Assembly: GCF_026625605.1 (NCBI RefSeq)
Contig: NZ_CP113054.1
Coordinates: 3,348,001 to 3,412,000 of the forward strand
From: Luteolibacter sp. SL250
GTDB taxonomy: Bacteria; Verrucomicrobiota; Verrucomicrobiia; Verrucomicrobiales; Akkermansiaceae
Direction: 5' to 3'
DNA length: 64,000 nucleotides
The notes beneath the pieces were generated by a model, which saw only the letters and a program-made list of their open reading frames with translations, searched no databases and was not told the origin of the DNA. The position numbers and the translations under genes were made by a program. Shown here piece by piece: positions 10,814 to 19,132 of this stretch. Within the stretch, counting starts at the first letter, position 1. Every line of letters starts with the position of its first letter.

Positions 10814-12147
10814 GGTTCACCCTCCTTTTCCTCGAGCCGCTCCAGCGCGGTGACTTCCCGGCGATCCAGAACCAACGCACCGAGCAAGGGATGGGTAGCC
10901 TCGATCCTGTCACCGGGAAATGAACAGGACGCGACCCGTATGATGCCCTGGCCTCGCAGGCGCAGCGCGAAGGGATGGAACGCCTTCGCGGGGTCGTCCC
11001 CGGAGTTCTTGAAAAACACCGTGGAAATCTCCGACTCCGGCAGCTCGATGGGCGCTTCCTGGAAGTCGCTTTTGAAAACAAACAACGGACCCTCCGGGGC
11101 GGGCTTGATGGATACGAGACTGCCGCCGAAGCGATCCCCCCGCCTCTCGATCAGCGAGTCCACGGCCGCATCCCCCCGGTCCTCCGTCCGGTGGCGGTCG
11201 CCGTTGTGGTCCCACTCCGCGATCTCCACCCCGCTGATGGTCATGTGCGTCTCATTTCCCGCGGTGCTGGAAAAGGCGATGCCGCCCGCCTCCGGGGGAT
11301 GCGGCACCGGATCCCCGAAACGTCCCTCCGGTTCATCATTGAGGAAAAGATAGAGCATGGAGTTCCTGCGATCGACACGGATCTCCACCCGCAGGTGGTT
11401 GTCCGGATATTGGTCGGGCCGGCGGTTGAGGGACAGCAGCGTGGTGGACCTGCGCCCCCCCTTGGATGATTCCCGCCGCACCTCGATCCCGCCGTTGCCG
11501 AACTGGAAAAGATAGCGGTCCGCCACCTGGGCGGACGGCAGCAACGGATCCGCGAAATGGAACTGGAAGGAAGGATTGCCATTCCAGGACAAATTGAACT
11601 TTGCCGAAAACTGCTCTGTCGGCTCCAGCTTGCGCACAAGCCGCCCCTGTCCCTGCACGCTCCATGCCCCTTCATCGAAGCTCCAGTTGTCCCCCTGGGG
11701 GCCTTCCGGTTTCATGTCTTCGAAAGATCCGCCACGCGGGTAGATCACCTTGTTCGGGTGGATGCCCATCATCAGCGACTTCAGCGAGGAACGCGGGATG
11801 AGCAGCCTGCCCGCCACGGGTGACATCACCGCCAGTTGTCTGTCGTCAAGCGACTCGATCTCCACCGGCAGGATGTCGCCGTTGTTGAGTTCCACCCTGC
11901 AGGAGGGCGGATCCTCATTCTCGTTTTCGGTGCCAAAGGCGACCTTCCGCACCGCCTCCGCACGGAGGAAGATGGGTTCATCGGCAAGGGAAGACTCCAG
12001 TTCCACGACTCCGTCGCCGTTGATCGAGCGCACGGTGCCGCTCAGACGTCCCTCGCCGGAGAGGGTGATGAGGTCGGCCCGCAGCACGCCTCCCGCAGTC
12101 ATCACCGCCATGGCTGCAATGGCCATCAGACGTTCAGAACTGGACAT
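10810..12147 (-). CDS. Secreted LamG-like/beta-repeat protein (paralogue 2)
   Basis: This is a 445-aa product if started at the ATG at 12147 (MSSSERLMAIAAMAVM), which gives a signal peptide and a 14-nt overlap with the upstream stop. A second ATG three codons upstream (12156) is possible. It shares with its neighbours the NGD-type beta repeats (LSGEGRLSGTVRSINGDG, VELNNGDILPVEIESLDD) and a central jelly-roll (FNLSWNGNPSFQFHF, LYLFLNDEPEGRF). Function unknown. Coupling to five other genes suggests a fixed stoichiometry or a complex. Confidence 0.75.
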   Translation of the reverse strand: MSSSERLMAIAAMAVMTAGGVLRADLITLSGEGRLSGTVRSINGDGVVELESSLADEPIFLRAEAVRKVAFGTENENEDPPSCRVELNNGDILPVEIESLDDRQLAVMSPVAGRLLIPRSSLKSLMMGIHPNKVIYPRGGSFEDMKPEGPQGDNWSFDEGAWSVQGQGRLVRKLEPTEQFSAKFNLSWNGNPSFQFHFADPLLPSAQVADRYLFQFGNGGIEVRRESSKGGRRSTTLLSLNRRPDQYPDNHLRVEIRVDRRNSMLYLFLNDEPEGRFGDPVPHPPEAGGIAFSSTAGNETHMTISGVEIAEWDHNGDRHRTEDRGDAAVDSLIERRGDRFGGSLVSIKPAPEGPLFVFKSDFQEAPIELPESEISTVFFKNSGDDPAKAFHPFALRLRGQGIIRVASCSFPGDRIEATHPLLGALVLDRREVTALERLEEKEGEP

Positions 12148-13642
12148 CCCAATCATCGAGAAAGCTGTTGGAGGGGTTGAAATCAAGGATGGTCGCCGGA
12201 GCCAGATCAACATTCCACTCGCCTGCGGACGGGGTGAGCAGGCGCACGTGGGTGGCGGTGCCTTCCACCGGCTTCCCGGTCACCCTGCCCAGCGGGGACA
12301 AGTGGATGGTCATCTCCCCCACGGTGGACTCCAGCGGCTTCGCCAGGCTCCCGCGGGCGAAACGGATTTCCGCAAGGTCATCCAGCGGGAAGCGGAAGCC
12401 CCCGTATCTGCCATCAAGGAGGACCATGCCGTCCTGGAAGCCGGTGACCTTTCCGGAAAAACGGTCCGTGCCGTTCGCCAGCAGCACGATGTCCTGGTCC
12501 TCCACCTGGAGGCTGCGGGCGGAGTCCGGCATGCCGTTCCACTCCGCCATCACGATGTCCGAGATCCTGACCGGTGAGTTCATGCTCTGGACCATGAAAC
12601 CGAAACCCGTCCCCTTTCCCGCATATGCCGTGGTTCCCGCCCCGGCGGCCCCTTCACTCCATTGACCGAAGAACTCATCATTGATGAACAGTGAAATTTC
12701 CCCGGACTGCCGGTTGCAGCGCAGCTCCACCGTCACGTTGTCCGACTCACCGAGGCGGGCGCTGTAGCTGTTCGAACGGATGGCCTCGATCGATGGCTTG
12801 CCACCTTCATCAAAGCCGGCGCGGTAGAGCAGCACGCTGTTGCCGCTCATCTGGAGGACATAGCTGCTGCCAAAGAGCTTCGGAAAGGCCGAGGCGTCCG
12901 CCGGGAACTGGTTGGCCGCGGCATTCCCGACCACGCCATCCTCCGGCTCCTTCGGCCGCTGGAAGTCGGCGTGGAAGGCGAAGGCCATCGACATGCGGTT
13001 CTTCCACGCGAGGTTGAAGCGCACGACGGAGCGGTCCGGCATTCCTTCCTTCCGGACCAGCGCGGTGCCGGGGCGGGTGCCCTGCCAATACCAGGCGGAG
13101 CCGGAGAATTTCCAATGGCCGGGCTTGGTCGGATCATCCTTGGCATCCTTTCCGGCAGGCGCCGCCGGGACACCTTCCGGCGTGGCCATGTTGACCGCGC
13201 TCCATTCCTCCCCCTCATACGGTCCATGGTAGATCAGCCTGCCGCCGAGCGGACTGGGTGCGACCATCGCGACGCGGTCCCGCGGCAGCGTGACGGGTCC
13301 GGCGAACGATGTCTCCAGCACGACGGTCTTGTCATCCAGGGATTTCAGCACGCCGGGGATCCTGTCTCCATCGACCAGGGTCACACAGGAGAGCGACCCA
13401 AGGGCCTTCCGCGGTCTTCCGCCGTTGAGCACCACCTGCCGGATCTCCGTGGAGGAAAGCTCGATGGCTCCCGTCACATCGTCCCGGTTCCATGCGATCT
13501 TCGCGCCGGCTCCGATCCCGGCGAAGCTGCCGTGGAGCTGGTCGCCATTTGAAAAGCGCAGCAGGTCCTGCCGCGGCGGCTCCTTTTCCGCGGATGCGGC
13601 CAGGACGCCGAGTGCCAGCACGATGGAAAGGTGGTGGATCAT
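12134..13642 (-). CDS. Secreted LamG-like/beta-repeat protein (paralogue 3)
   Basis: This is a 502-aa protein started at the ATG at 13642, which overlaps the upstream TGA as ATGA and gives a clean signal peptide (MIHHLSIVLALGVLAASA); the frame is open further upstream but without a leader. It contains beta repeats LLRFSNGDQLHGSF, VTLVDGDRIPGVLKSLDD and a C-terminal RFSGKVTGFQDGMVLLDG, around a jelly-roll (VVRFNLAWKNRMSMAFAFH, SLFINDEFFGQW). It is the longest of three tandem paralogues, with an insert in the jelly-roll. Role unknown; probably periplasmic or outer-surface. Confidence 0.75.
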   Translation of the reverse strand: MIHHLSIVLALGVLAASAEKEPPRQDLLRFSNGDQLHGSFAGIGAGAKIAWNRDDVTGAIELSSTEIRQVVLNGGRPRKALGSLSCVTLVDGDRIPGVLKSLDDKTVVLETSFAGPVTLPRDRVAMVAPSPLGGRLIYHGPYEGEEWSAVNMATPEGVPAAPAGKDAKDDPTKPGHWKFSGSAWYWQGTRPGTALVRKEGMPDRSVVRFNLAWKNRMSMAFAFHADFQRPKEPEDGVVGNAAANQFPADASAFPKLFGSSYVLQMSGNSVLLYRAGFDEGGKPSIEAIRSNSYSARLGESDNVTVELRCNRQSGEISLFINDEFFGQWSEGAAGAGTTAYAGKGTGFGFMVQSMNSPVRISDIVMAEWNGMPDSARSLQVEDQDIVLLANGTDRFSGKVTGFQDGMVLLDGRYGGFRFPLDDLAEIRFARGSLAKPLESTVGEMTIHLSPLGRVTGKPVEGTATHVRLLTPSAGEWNVDLAPATILDFNPSNSFLDDWDVQF

Positions 13643-14634
13643 TTTTCGTAGATCGGCAGGTAGCGGTAGTTCAGCGCCAGGGACAGCAGGGCGCCGGCGG
13701 TGTTGAAGGAGGCACCCTGGTTGCCGGGAAAGGAACCGTCCCTCCCCTGGAGGGTCGCCATGTAGCGGATGTTCCGCTGGTTCCACTCGCGCCACGTGTC
13801 CTCATCCGCATGGAAGAGGGCCTGGGACATGTAATATTCGTAGTAGAACGGATAGTAGCGGTCCCGGTAGTCGAGGTTCTTTTTCAGGAACTCCAGGCTG
13901 GCCTTGTAGGGCTTCGAGTCCGTTTCCTTCGCCAGTGAGAGGCAGAGCGAACCGATGGCGGTGAGCGTTGGTTTCCCTCCGCTGGGCGAGGTGTAGCCCA
14001 CGGATCCGTCCGCGCCGCGGCACTGGGCGATGTAGGCAAGTCCGTCGTTGATGGCCTTCTGCGGAACCTCCATCCCGGCGTTGCGCGCGGCGAACAGGGT
14101 CACCAACTGGCCGCCGGTGACGGTGGTGTCCGCGTCCTTGCTGTCAGGCTGGTAGCGCCATGCCTTGAACTTGTTCCGTTCCTGTGCGGACAGGATCAGG
14201 GCGATGGCCTTTTTCAACGCGCCCGCCACATCCGGATGGTCGATGACCCCATACGATTCCGCCAGTGCCTTGGTGGCGAAGCAGTGGCTGTACATGTTGT
14301 TTCCGATGTAGCCGTTCGTGTCGTTCTGCTCGGAAATGATGTAGTCAATCGCTTTCCGGATCACAGCGGCGTGGGGGCCGTTGTTGGGATCCTCCCCATG
14401 GGCCAGGAATGCGGCCACACAGAGGCCCACCACCCCGGGTTCCGAACCGACGCCATCATCCCAGTGCCCGCGCGCGTTCTGGCTCTTCGCCAGGTACTGG
14501 AGGCCGCGCTCATAGATGAGCTCCACCTGCTGTGGGATGACGTCTTCCTTCCTCCCCGGAAGGTCCTGGGAAAACAACGGACCGCCCATGGAAAGGGCGA
14601 ACGATGCACAGAGGATGGACCGGCGGATGATCAT
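13639..14634 (-). CDS. Secreted squalene-cyclase/prenyltransferase-fold repeat protein
   Basis: The 331-aa protein has a signal peptide (MIIRRSILCASFALSMGG) followed by alpha-alpha barrel repeats of the terpene-cyclase/prenyltransferase type: LQYLAKSQNARGHWDDG, IGNNMYSHCFATKALAESYG, GLAYIAQCRGADGSVGY, MATLQGRDGSFPGNQG. The QxxDGSxG-like turns match QW motifs. It lacks an obvious DxDD protonation motif and is predicted to be exported, so true terpene cyclisation is unlikely. Members of this fold also act as binding scaffolds. Its start and stop overlap both neighbours by 4 nt. Confidence 0.8.
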   Translation of the reverse strand: MIIRRSILCASFALSMGGPLFSQDLPGRKEDVIPQQVELIYERGLQYLAKSQNARGHWDDGVGSEPGVVGLCVAAFLAHGEDPNNGPHAAVIRKAIDYIISEQNDTNGYIGNNMYSHCFATKALAESYGVIDHPDVAGALKKAIALILSAQERNKFKAWRYQPDSKDADTTVTGGQLVTLFAARNAGMEVPQKAINDGLAYIAQCRGADGSVGYTSPSGGKPTLTAIGSLCLSLAKETDSKPYKASLEFLKKNLDYRDRYYPFYYEYYMSQALFHADEDTWREWNQRNIRYMATLQGRDGSFPGNQGASFNTAGALLSLALNYRYLPIYEK

Positions 14635-15257
14635 TTCCCCTTCTGTTCAGCCCCCCGGTTGTAGGCGTCCAGCGCCCGGCGGAATTCCTCCGGCAGCGCC
14701 TTGCCTGCGGTGCCCGCCGCCTTGGGGACTTTCCTCGTCATGGATTTCTCATTGGCGTCGCCGGTGATGTTCTCGTTCGGCGTGTCGGATTCCCCGAACT
14801 TGTTGCCCGGCCCTCCCTTGTCGCCGCCGGGCTGGCCCGGCTGCTGGCCTTCACCTTGTCCGGGTTCCTTGCCCATCATGCGCTCCATCATGTCCATCAT
14901 CGCGCCCCCTGCCTGGCCGCTGCCATTCTGCTTCTGGCGCTCTTTCGCGGCGGCGTGGATCTTCTCGATGATCTCCGTCTGCGCGGCGATGGTGCGGCCA
15001 CCGGTGTCCGGCTCCAGGAGCCAGTCCGTGGCCTCATCCATGATGCCCTCCACCTCCTCCAGGAGTTTGATGACCTGGGGAACGGTTTCCTCGATGGTGA
15101 GCTGCTGGACGTCCGCGGATAGCTCGTCCTGATCCTCCGCCACCTTTTCGGAGCCTTCCCGGTGCTGCTGCATGACGGCCTCCTTGTCCACCGGTCCGGC
15201 GGCAAGGGAAACCCCGCAGGCGAGGATGGCGCAAATGATGTGGTGGAGTGGCTTCAT
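14631..15257 (-). CDS. Small secreted Gln/Gly-rich helical protein of unknown function
   Basis: This is a 208-aa product. The ATG at 15257 overlaps the upstream stop as ATGA and gives a signal peptide (MKPLHHIICAILACGVSLAAG). Residues ~25-115 are acidic, charged helices. Residues ~120-160 are a Met-, Gln-, Pro- and Gly-rich low-complexity segment (MMDMMERMMGKEPGQGEGQQ). The C-terminus has ALPEEFRRALDAYNRGAEQ, which resembles the end of a helical hairpin. No family was recognised. Its place between the membrane coiled-coil protein and the cyclase-fold protein suggests an adaptor role; this is inference. Confidence 0.7.
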   Translation of the reverse strand: MKPLHHIICAILACGVSLAAGPVDKEAVMQQHREGSEKVAEDQDELSADVQQLTIEETVPQVIKLLEEVEGIMDEATDWLLEPDTGGRTIAAQTEIIEKIHAAAKERQKQNGSGQAGGAMMDMMERMMGKEPGQGEGQQPGQPGGDKGGPGNKFGESDTPNENITGDANEKSMTRKVPKAAGTAGKALPEEFRRALDAYNRGAEQKGK

Positions 15258-17896
15258 GGTTCGGCGCCCCCCTTCCGGATGTCGGCGGATCTTCTGAGTT
15301 GTTCGAGCGCCCGGGTCCGGGAACGCAGGTCCTGCTCCTGCTGGATCATCTTCATCACACGGAGCATGAACTCGAAATCCTCGTCCTCCGGACTGCGTTC
15401 GCCGCCACCACCGCCGCCGCCCGCCATGTTGTTCTTCTTGTTCTCCTCCTCCAGCTTCGCCGCCCAGTCGGACAGCCGCTTCGCCCATTCCTCGTTCTTG
15501 TCGGAGCCGATGGACGACTGGTTCGTGCCGAAGCTGGAGCGGATGTCCTCCAGGGCGACATCGATCTGGGAGTCCTTCATCTCAACCAGGATCATGTTGA
15601 ACATCTCCTGCTTCGTCCGGGCGAAGTAGTGGGTGAGGTCCTCCTGGATCCACCGGATGTCAGAGCCGGTGTCCGACTGCTGGCGTCCCACCTCCGTGAG
15701 GATCCGCGCGTCGGCCGGGTCCAGTTCGCTCGTCCGCAGACCGAAAAGCCTCTCCGCCGCCTGCCTCAGCGTGTCTTTCACCCCGTGGAGTTCCGAGGAA
15801 GCTTTCTTCAGGCGGTTCACGAAGGTGCCTGCCTCGAAGCGGCGGTTCGCATCGTTGGCATTCTCCACCGCCTCCTGCATCTTCTCCACCACCCGCTTCT
15901 GTTCCTCCACCGCTTCCGCGAGGTCCTTCTCCGTTTTTTCCGCCGTGTTGGACGGATCCTGGGCATCACCGAGTTTCTTGCGGACCTTCGGCATGTCCTT
16001 TCCGGAAAGCTCCTGGAGGGACTTCAGGGATTCCGCCATCTTGCGCAGCGTCTCCTTGTCGATCTCCCCGTTCCGGGCGGAGTCCTGCATGAGCTTCTCC
16101 ATCCTCTCGGTCAGTTCCTCCATGCGGTTGAGATTCTCCGCCTCCGCCTGCTCCTGCATGTCCAGCCGCTTGCGGCTCTCCTCGGACTGGAGTTCCCCAC
16201 CTTCCAGCTTTTCCAGCCGTTGGTTTTCATCCAATTGGTTCTGCTCCCGGCGGGCCACGTCCTCCAACTCGGTGATCGCACGGTCGAACTGGCTTTTCAG
16301 CATCTGCGCGTGCTCATCCCGGGTCAGGACATAGATCGTCACCGGCTCCGAATAGATCCGGCCCCTGCCTGGGAAATAATCCTCCACGAACGCCCGCAGC
16401 ACGACCTTCTGCGGGGAGATGCCCACCGCCGCCGGAGAAAAAGCCACCGGCCGGCTGAGGCGCTTGTCCTCTGGATTTCCTTCCGCGAGCTTCATCTCAC
16501 CGGCTGCGGGAGACTCACTGGTCGGGCGGGTGGATTCCCCCTTCCATTCGATCCCGCTGACCTTCACACCAAAGTCATCCTCCGCCAGAGCCTCGAAATC
16601 CACGGTTTCTTCCGGCAGCATGACCTTCTGGCGGTCGATCCCCTGGAGATACGCCCCTGGGGCCGCATCCTTGAAAGCATCCACCCTCACCTTGAACTCC
16701 ATCCCTCCATCCAGGCCCAGCTTGTCCTTCCAGCCGAATGGAATCTCGAACGGCCGGGATCCCACCGTGATGGGTGGAGTCACCGCCAGCGGCCCCTTCA
16801 GCGAAAGGAAGCCGGACACCGGGGTGAAGGCGCCCTCTTGCGGGAGATCGGACGCGATTTCCTTCGTCGGACCGTATTCCGCGGATGCGAGGGGACGGTT
16901 GGAGGTGAGGGAGACGACCACCTCGCTGCCCTCCACGGCATTGAAGAAAGCGCCGTTCAGTTCCAGAACGCGGTCCGGGATCTGGAGATAGGCAGGGGGC
17001 TTCACGTGGACGGAGATCTTCTCCGCGGCGGGCCGCAGCACCGGCTCCACCGCCACCTCGTGCCGCGCGTCCCCGACATTGAAAACGATGATCCCTTTCT
17101 CCTGCTGACCGGGAAAGGAAAAGCGGTAATGCCCGCCGGTGAGTTTCGTGGAAATCTCCGGCTGCAGGCCATAGCGGCCCACGCCATCCGAAGGACGGCT
17201 CTCCGAGTTCCTGTGCAGTTTCAGCACGATGTCGAACGTCTCCCCGAACGGGACCGCCAGCTTCGACGGAGGAGAGTCCAGCAAGGTGAAGGTGTATCGC
17301 TCCGTGTCCGAAAGCGGTATCAGCCACCGCTGGAGCGCGTTGATCCCCGCTCGCGGAGTGAACGTGAAGGAAGCTGCCGCGACCACGAGCAGCAGCAGCG
17401 CCACCATGCCCCAGCGGCGGTGCTTCGGCGGCGGCAGCGCGTCATCCAGTTTCCGCTTCCCGGTCTCCGCCGCCACGGCCTCCATCGCAGCCGCCCGCAG
17501 GCGCGGTGACAGCGTGTCCGAGTTCCCGGACTGGTTCTGGAGCTCGATGACGCCGAGCAACCGGTCCCCCAGCCCCGGGTAGCGCCGGGCGATCAGGCGC
17601 GCCAGTTCCGACTCCCGGCGGTGACGCCACACCCAACGGTGCAGCCAATACGGCGCGAACAGCACGAACAGCGACACCCCGCCAAGCAGGATCCCCAGCC
17701 GGACCATCCCCGGCGTCTGCCACACGCGGTCCAGTCCATACACCAGCAGGAATGAGAAAACCAAGCCCACCACCCCGGCGATGCACGCCTCCAGCACCTT
17801 GATCCGCCACAAATGGCGGCGGAAATCATCAAGCTGCCGACGAAGCCCCTCCGGGATCACGACCGTGGAATCGGGTGATTGGGAAGGATCAGGCAT
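15254..17896 (-). CDS. Large membrane-anchored coiled-coil protein (DUF4175-like), first gene of six-gene operon
   Basis: The 880-aa protein has two membrane segments near the N-terminus (residues ~32-55 and ~63-85) and one more at ~165-185. A long extracytoplasmic beta-rich part (~190-480) follows, then about 350 residues of charged coiled coil (EELTERMEKLMQD, AVEEQKRVVEKMQEAVENAN) with a glycine run near residue ~825. The layout matches DUF4175-type proteins of Gram-negative bacteria. It probably anchors the complex made by the five genes downstream, to the first of which it is joined by a 4-nt overlap. No enzymatic residues seen. Confidence 0.75.
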   Translation of the reverse strand: MPDPSQSPDSTVVIPEGLRRQLDDFRRHLWRIKVLEACIAGVVGLVFSFLLVYGLDRVWQTPGMVRLGILLGGVSLFVLFAPYWLHRWVWRHRRESELARLIARRYPGLGDRLLGVIELQNQSGNSDTLSPRLRAAAMEAVAAETGKRKLDDALPPPKHRRWGMVALLLLVVAAASFTFTPRAGINALQRWLIPLSDTERYTFTLLDSPPSKLAVPFGETFDIVLKLHRNSESRPSDGVGRYGLQPEISTKLTGGHYRFSFPGQQEKGIIVFNVGDARHEVAVEPVLRPAAEKISVHVKPPAYLQIPDRVLELNGAFFNAVEGSEVVVSLTSNRPLASAEYGPTKEIASDLPQEGAFTPVSGFLSLKGPLAVTPPITVGSRPFEIPFGWKDKLGLDGGMEFKVRVDAFKDAAPGAYLQGIDRQKVMLPEETVDFEALAEDDFGVKVSGIEWKGESTRPTSESPAAGEMKLAEGNPEDKRLSRPVAFSPAAVGISPQKVVLRAFVEDYFPGRGRIYSEPVTIYVLTRDEHAQMLKSQFDRAITELEDVARREQNQLDENQRLEKLEGGELQSEESRKRLDMQEQAEAENLNRMEELTERMEKLMQDSARNGEIDKETLRKMAESLKSLQELSGKDMPKVRKKLGDAQDPSNTAEKTEKDLAEAVEEQKRVVEKMQEAVENANDANRRFEAGTFVNRLKKASSELHGVKDTLRQAAERLFGLRTSELDPADARILTEVGRQQSDTGSDIRWIQEDLTHYFARTKQEMFNMILVEMKDSQIDVALEDIRSSFGTNQSSIGSDKNEEWAKRLSDWAAKLEEENKKNNMAGGGGGGGERSPEDEDFEFMLRVMKMIQQEQDLRSRTRALEQLRRSADIRKGGAEP

Positions 17897-18232
17897 GACG
17901 GATTTCAGGCAACGGAAGGGACTCTACCAACACCCGGAGTCTCCCAGAGGAAACGCGGGTTTTCCAGCCGTTTTCTCACCATCTGAAGCGATGCGGTATC
18001 CCATTTCCGTCTTTTTCGATACCACCCCATTCCGGGAGTGATGTGGTAGGGAAGAAAGCTCTTGTTCAGAAAGATTCTGAAACCACTGATTTCACTGATT
18101 TACTGATTTCAGAGGCACTGAAATGACCGTTATCCCGGGCATCCGGGCAGAATATCCCTGTTCTGAATCAGTAAATCAGTGAAATCAGTGGTCATCTTCC
18201 CTGTTGCGCTGCGACAGCCGCCAAATGAGATT
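17897..18232. other. Gene-free stretch between divergently positioned units, holding a large inverted repeat
   Basis: These 336 bases separate the start of the six-gene operon from the end of the MBL hydrolase gene. They contain the inverted repeat listed separately. A TAGAGT hexamer lies about 20 nt before the operon start, but no convincing -35 box pairs with it. No coding signal is seen on either strand. Confidence 0.6.
18081..18193. repeat. 30-bp inverted repeat built of 9-bp GATTT units
   Basis: The left arm (18082-18112) and right arm (18163-18192) are reverse complements over about 30 bp with one single-base indel, spaced by 50 bases. Each arm is itself a degenerate tandem of ACTGATTT(C) with 8-9 bp period. 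The arm opens AACCACTGATTT, close to the AACCACAGATTT of the repeat at 35471. Transcribed, it would form a very long hairpin. It may be a dispersed intergenic repeat inserted twice in opposite orientation; no transposase is nearby. Confidence 0.85.
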
Positions 18233-18841
18233 TCAGGACAGGTAGGGATTCTGCTGCGTTTCGTGACCGATGGAAGTTGCAGGCCCGTGTCCGGGAAATA
18301 CCTTCGTCTCCGGTGGCAGCGTCAGCAACTTGGTCAAAATGCCGTCCAGAAGCTGCTGGGTGCTGCCTCCCGGCAGGTCCGTGCGGCCAATGGATTCCGC
18401 AAACAGGGTGTCTCCGGAAAACAACACACCCGAGTCCGCCAGGTAAAAGGTCACACTGTCCGTCGAGTGCCCCGGCACGTGGGCGAGGACGATGGTTTTC
18501 CCGGCGATGACCAGCGGCTCACCGATGTCGAATTTCCGGTCCACCTCATACGGGATCACCGAGATGGGCAGCCCCCAGCCACGGGCCGCCGACTCCAGCG
18601 TGAGATCCTTCGAATAGTCCTCCAGTGCATGGAGCCGCGCGCCGGTGGCTTTCAGTGCGGCGGCGTCAGTGACGTGGTCGTAGTGCTGGTGGGTGAGCAG
18701 CACGTCATCCACCCGGACACCCTTGGAAGTGATCCAGCGCGTCACGCCCTCCGGAGCGTCGATGAGGAAATTGCCGTCCGGGGTTTCAACGAGGTAGGCG
18801 TTCGTCTGCACGAACCCGCCGGTGTAAATCGAGAGTTTCAT
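18233..18841 (-). CDS. MBL-fold metallo-hydrolase (glyoxalase II-like)
   Basis: The 202-aa protein begins at the ATG at 18841 (MKLSIYTGGFVQTNAYLVE). The frame extends nine codons upstream without support. It carries the metallo-beta-lactamase motif THQHYDHVTD at ~residue 60, the later metal ligands in HVPGHSTDS and FSGDTLF, and FPGHGPATSIGHE near the end. It is a two-metal hydrolase of the hydroxyacylglutathione hydrolase-like group, cytosolic. The exact thioester or ester substrate cannot be told. It sits downstream of the sugar-uptake genes on the same strand with a 70-nt gap. Confidence 0.88.
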   Translation of the reverse strand: MKLSIYTGGFVQTNAYLVETPDGNFLIDAPEGVTRWITSKGVRVDDVLLTHQHYDHVTDAAALKATGARLHALEDYSKDLTLESAARGWGLPISVIPYEVDRKFDIGEPLVIAGKTIVLAHVPGHSTDSVTFYLADSGVLFSGDTLFAESIGRTDLPGGSTQQLLDGILTKLLTLPPETKVFPGHGPATSIGHETQQNPYLS

Positions 18842-18911
18842 TGGGAAAAAGCAGGCGTAGGACGCCATCGCGGGAAGTGCACCCGTGCGACATCACCAGG
18901 CGTAGGTCACC

Positions 18912-19115
18912 TCATCCGGATTTCTTGCCCAGCCTCGTGAGCAGGAGCATGAACAACCCGAACACCAGCAGGACGATCCCCCACTCCAGGTTGATGTTCT
19001 TGCCGAGCGATTTCTCATACATCGCGCTCCCCCGCGTGGCCACGCCGTATCCGGTGAGGATGACGCCGAAGAGGGTGAAGAGGATGCCAATGGGTAGGCG
19101 CAGGTCGAAAGCCAT
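18912..19115 (-). CDS. Small two-helix membrane protein downstream of symporter
   Basis: This is a 67-aa protein from the ATG at 19115 (MAFDLRLPIGILFTLFG). Two hydrophobic helices (about residues 9-28 and 42-60) are joined by a short loop (GSAMYEKSLGKNINLEW), with a basic end (LGKKSG). It starts 17 nt after the symporter stop, so it is in the same transcript. A role as an accessory or stability subunit of the symporter is an inference. Its size, two-helix layout and position are what can be seen. Confidence 0.75.
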   Translation of the reverse strand: MAFDLRLPIGILFTLFGVILTGYGVATRGSAMYEKSLGKNINLEWGIVLLVFGLFMLLLTRLGKKSG

Positions 19116-19132
19116 GACGATGGATGTGGAGG

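Noticed and set aside
15248..17509. 753-codon open frame on the plus strand opposite the coiled-coil protein gene
   Set aside because: It is antisense to a gene with clear membrane and coiled-coil structure; its translation is rich in His, Arg and Leu without domains, as expected for a GC-rich shadow frame.
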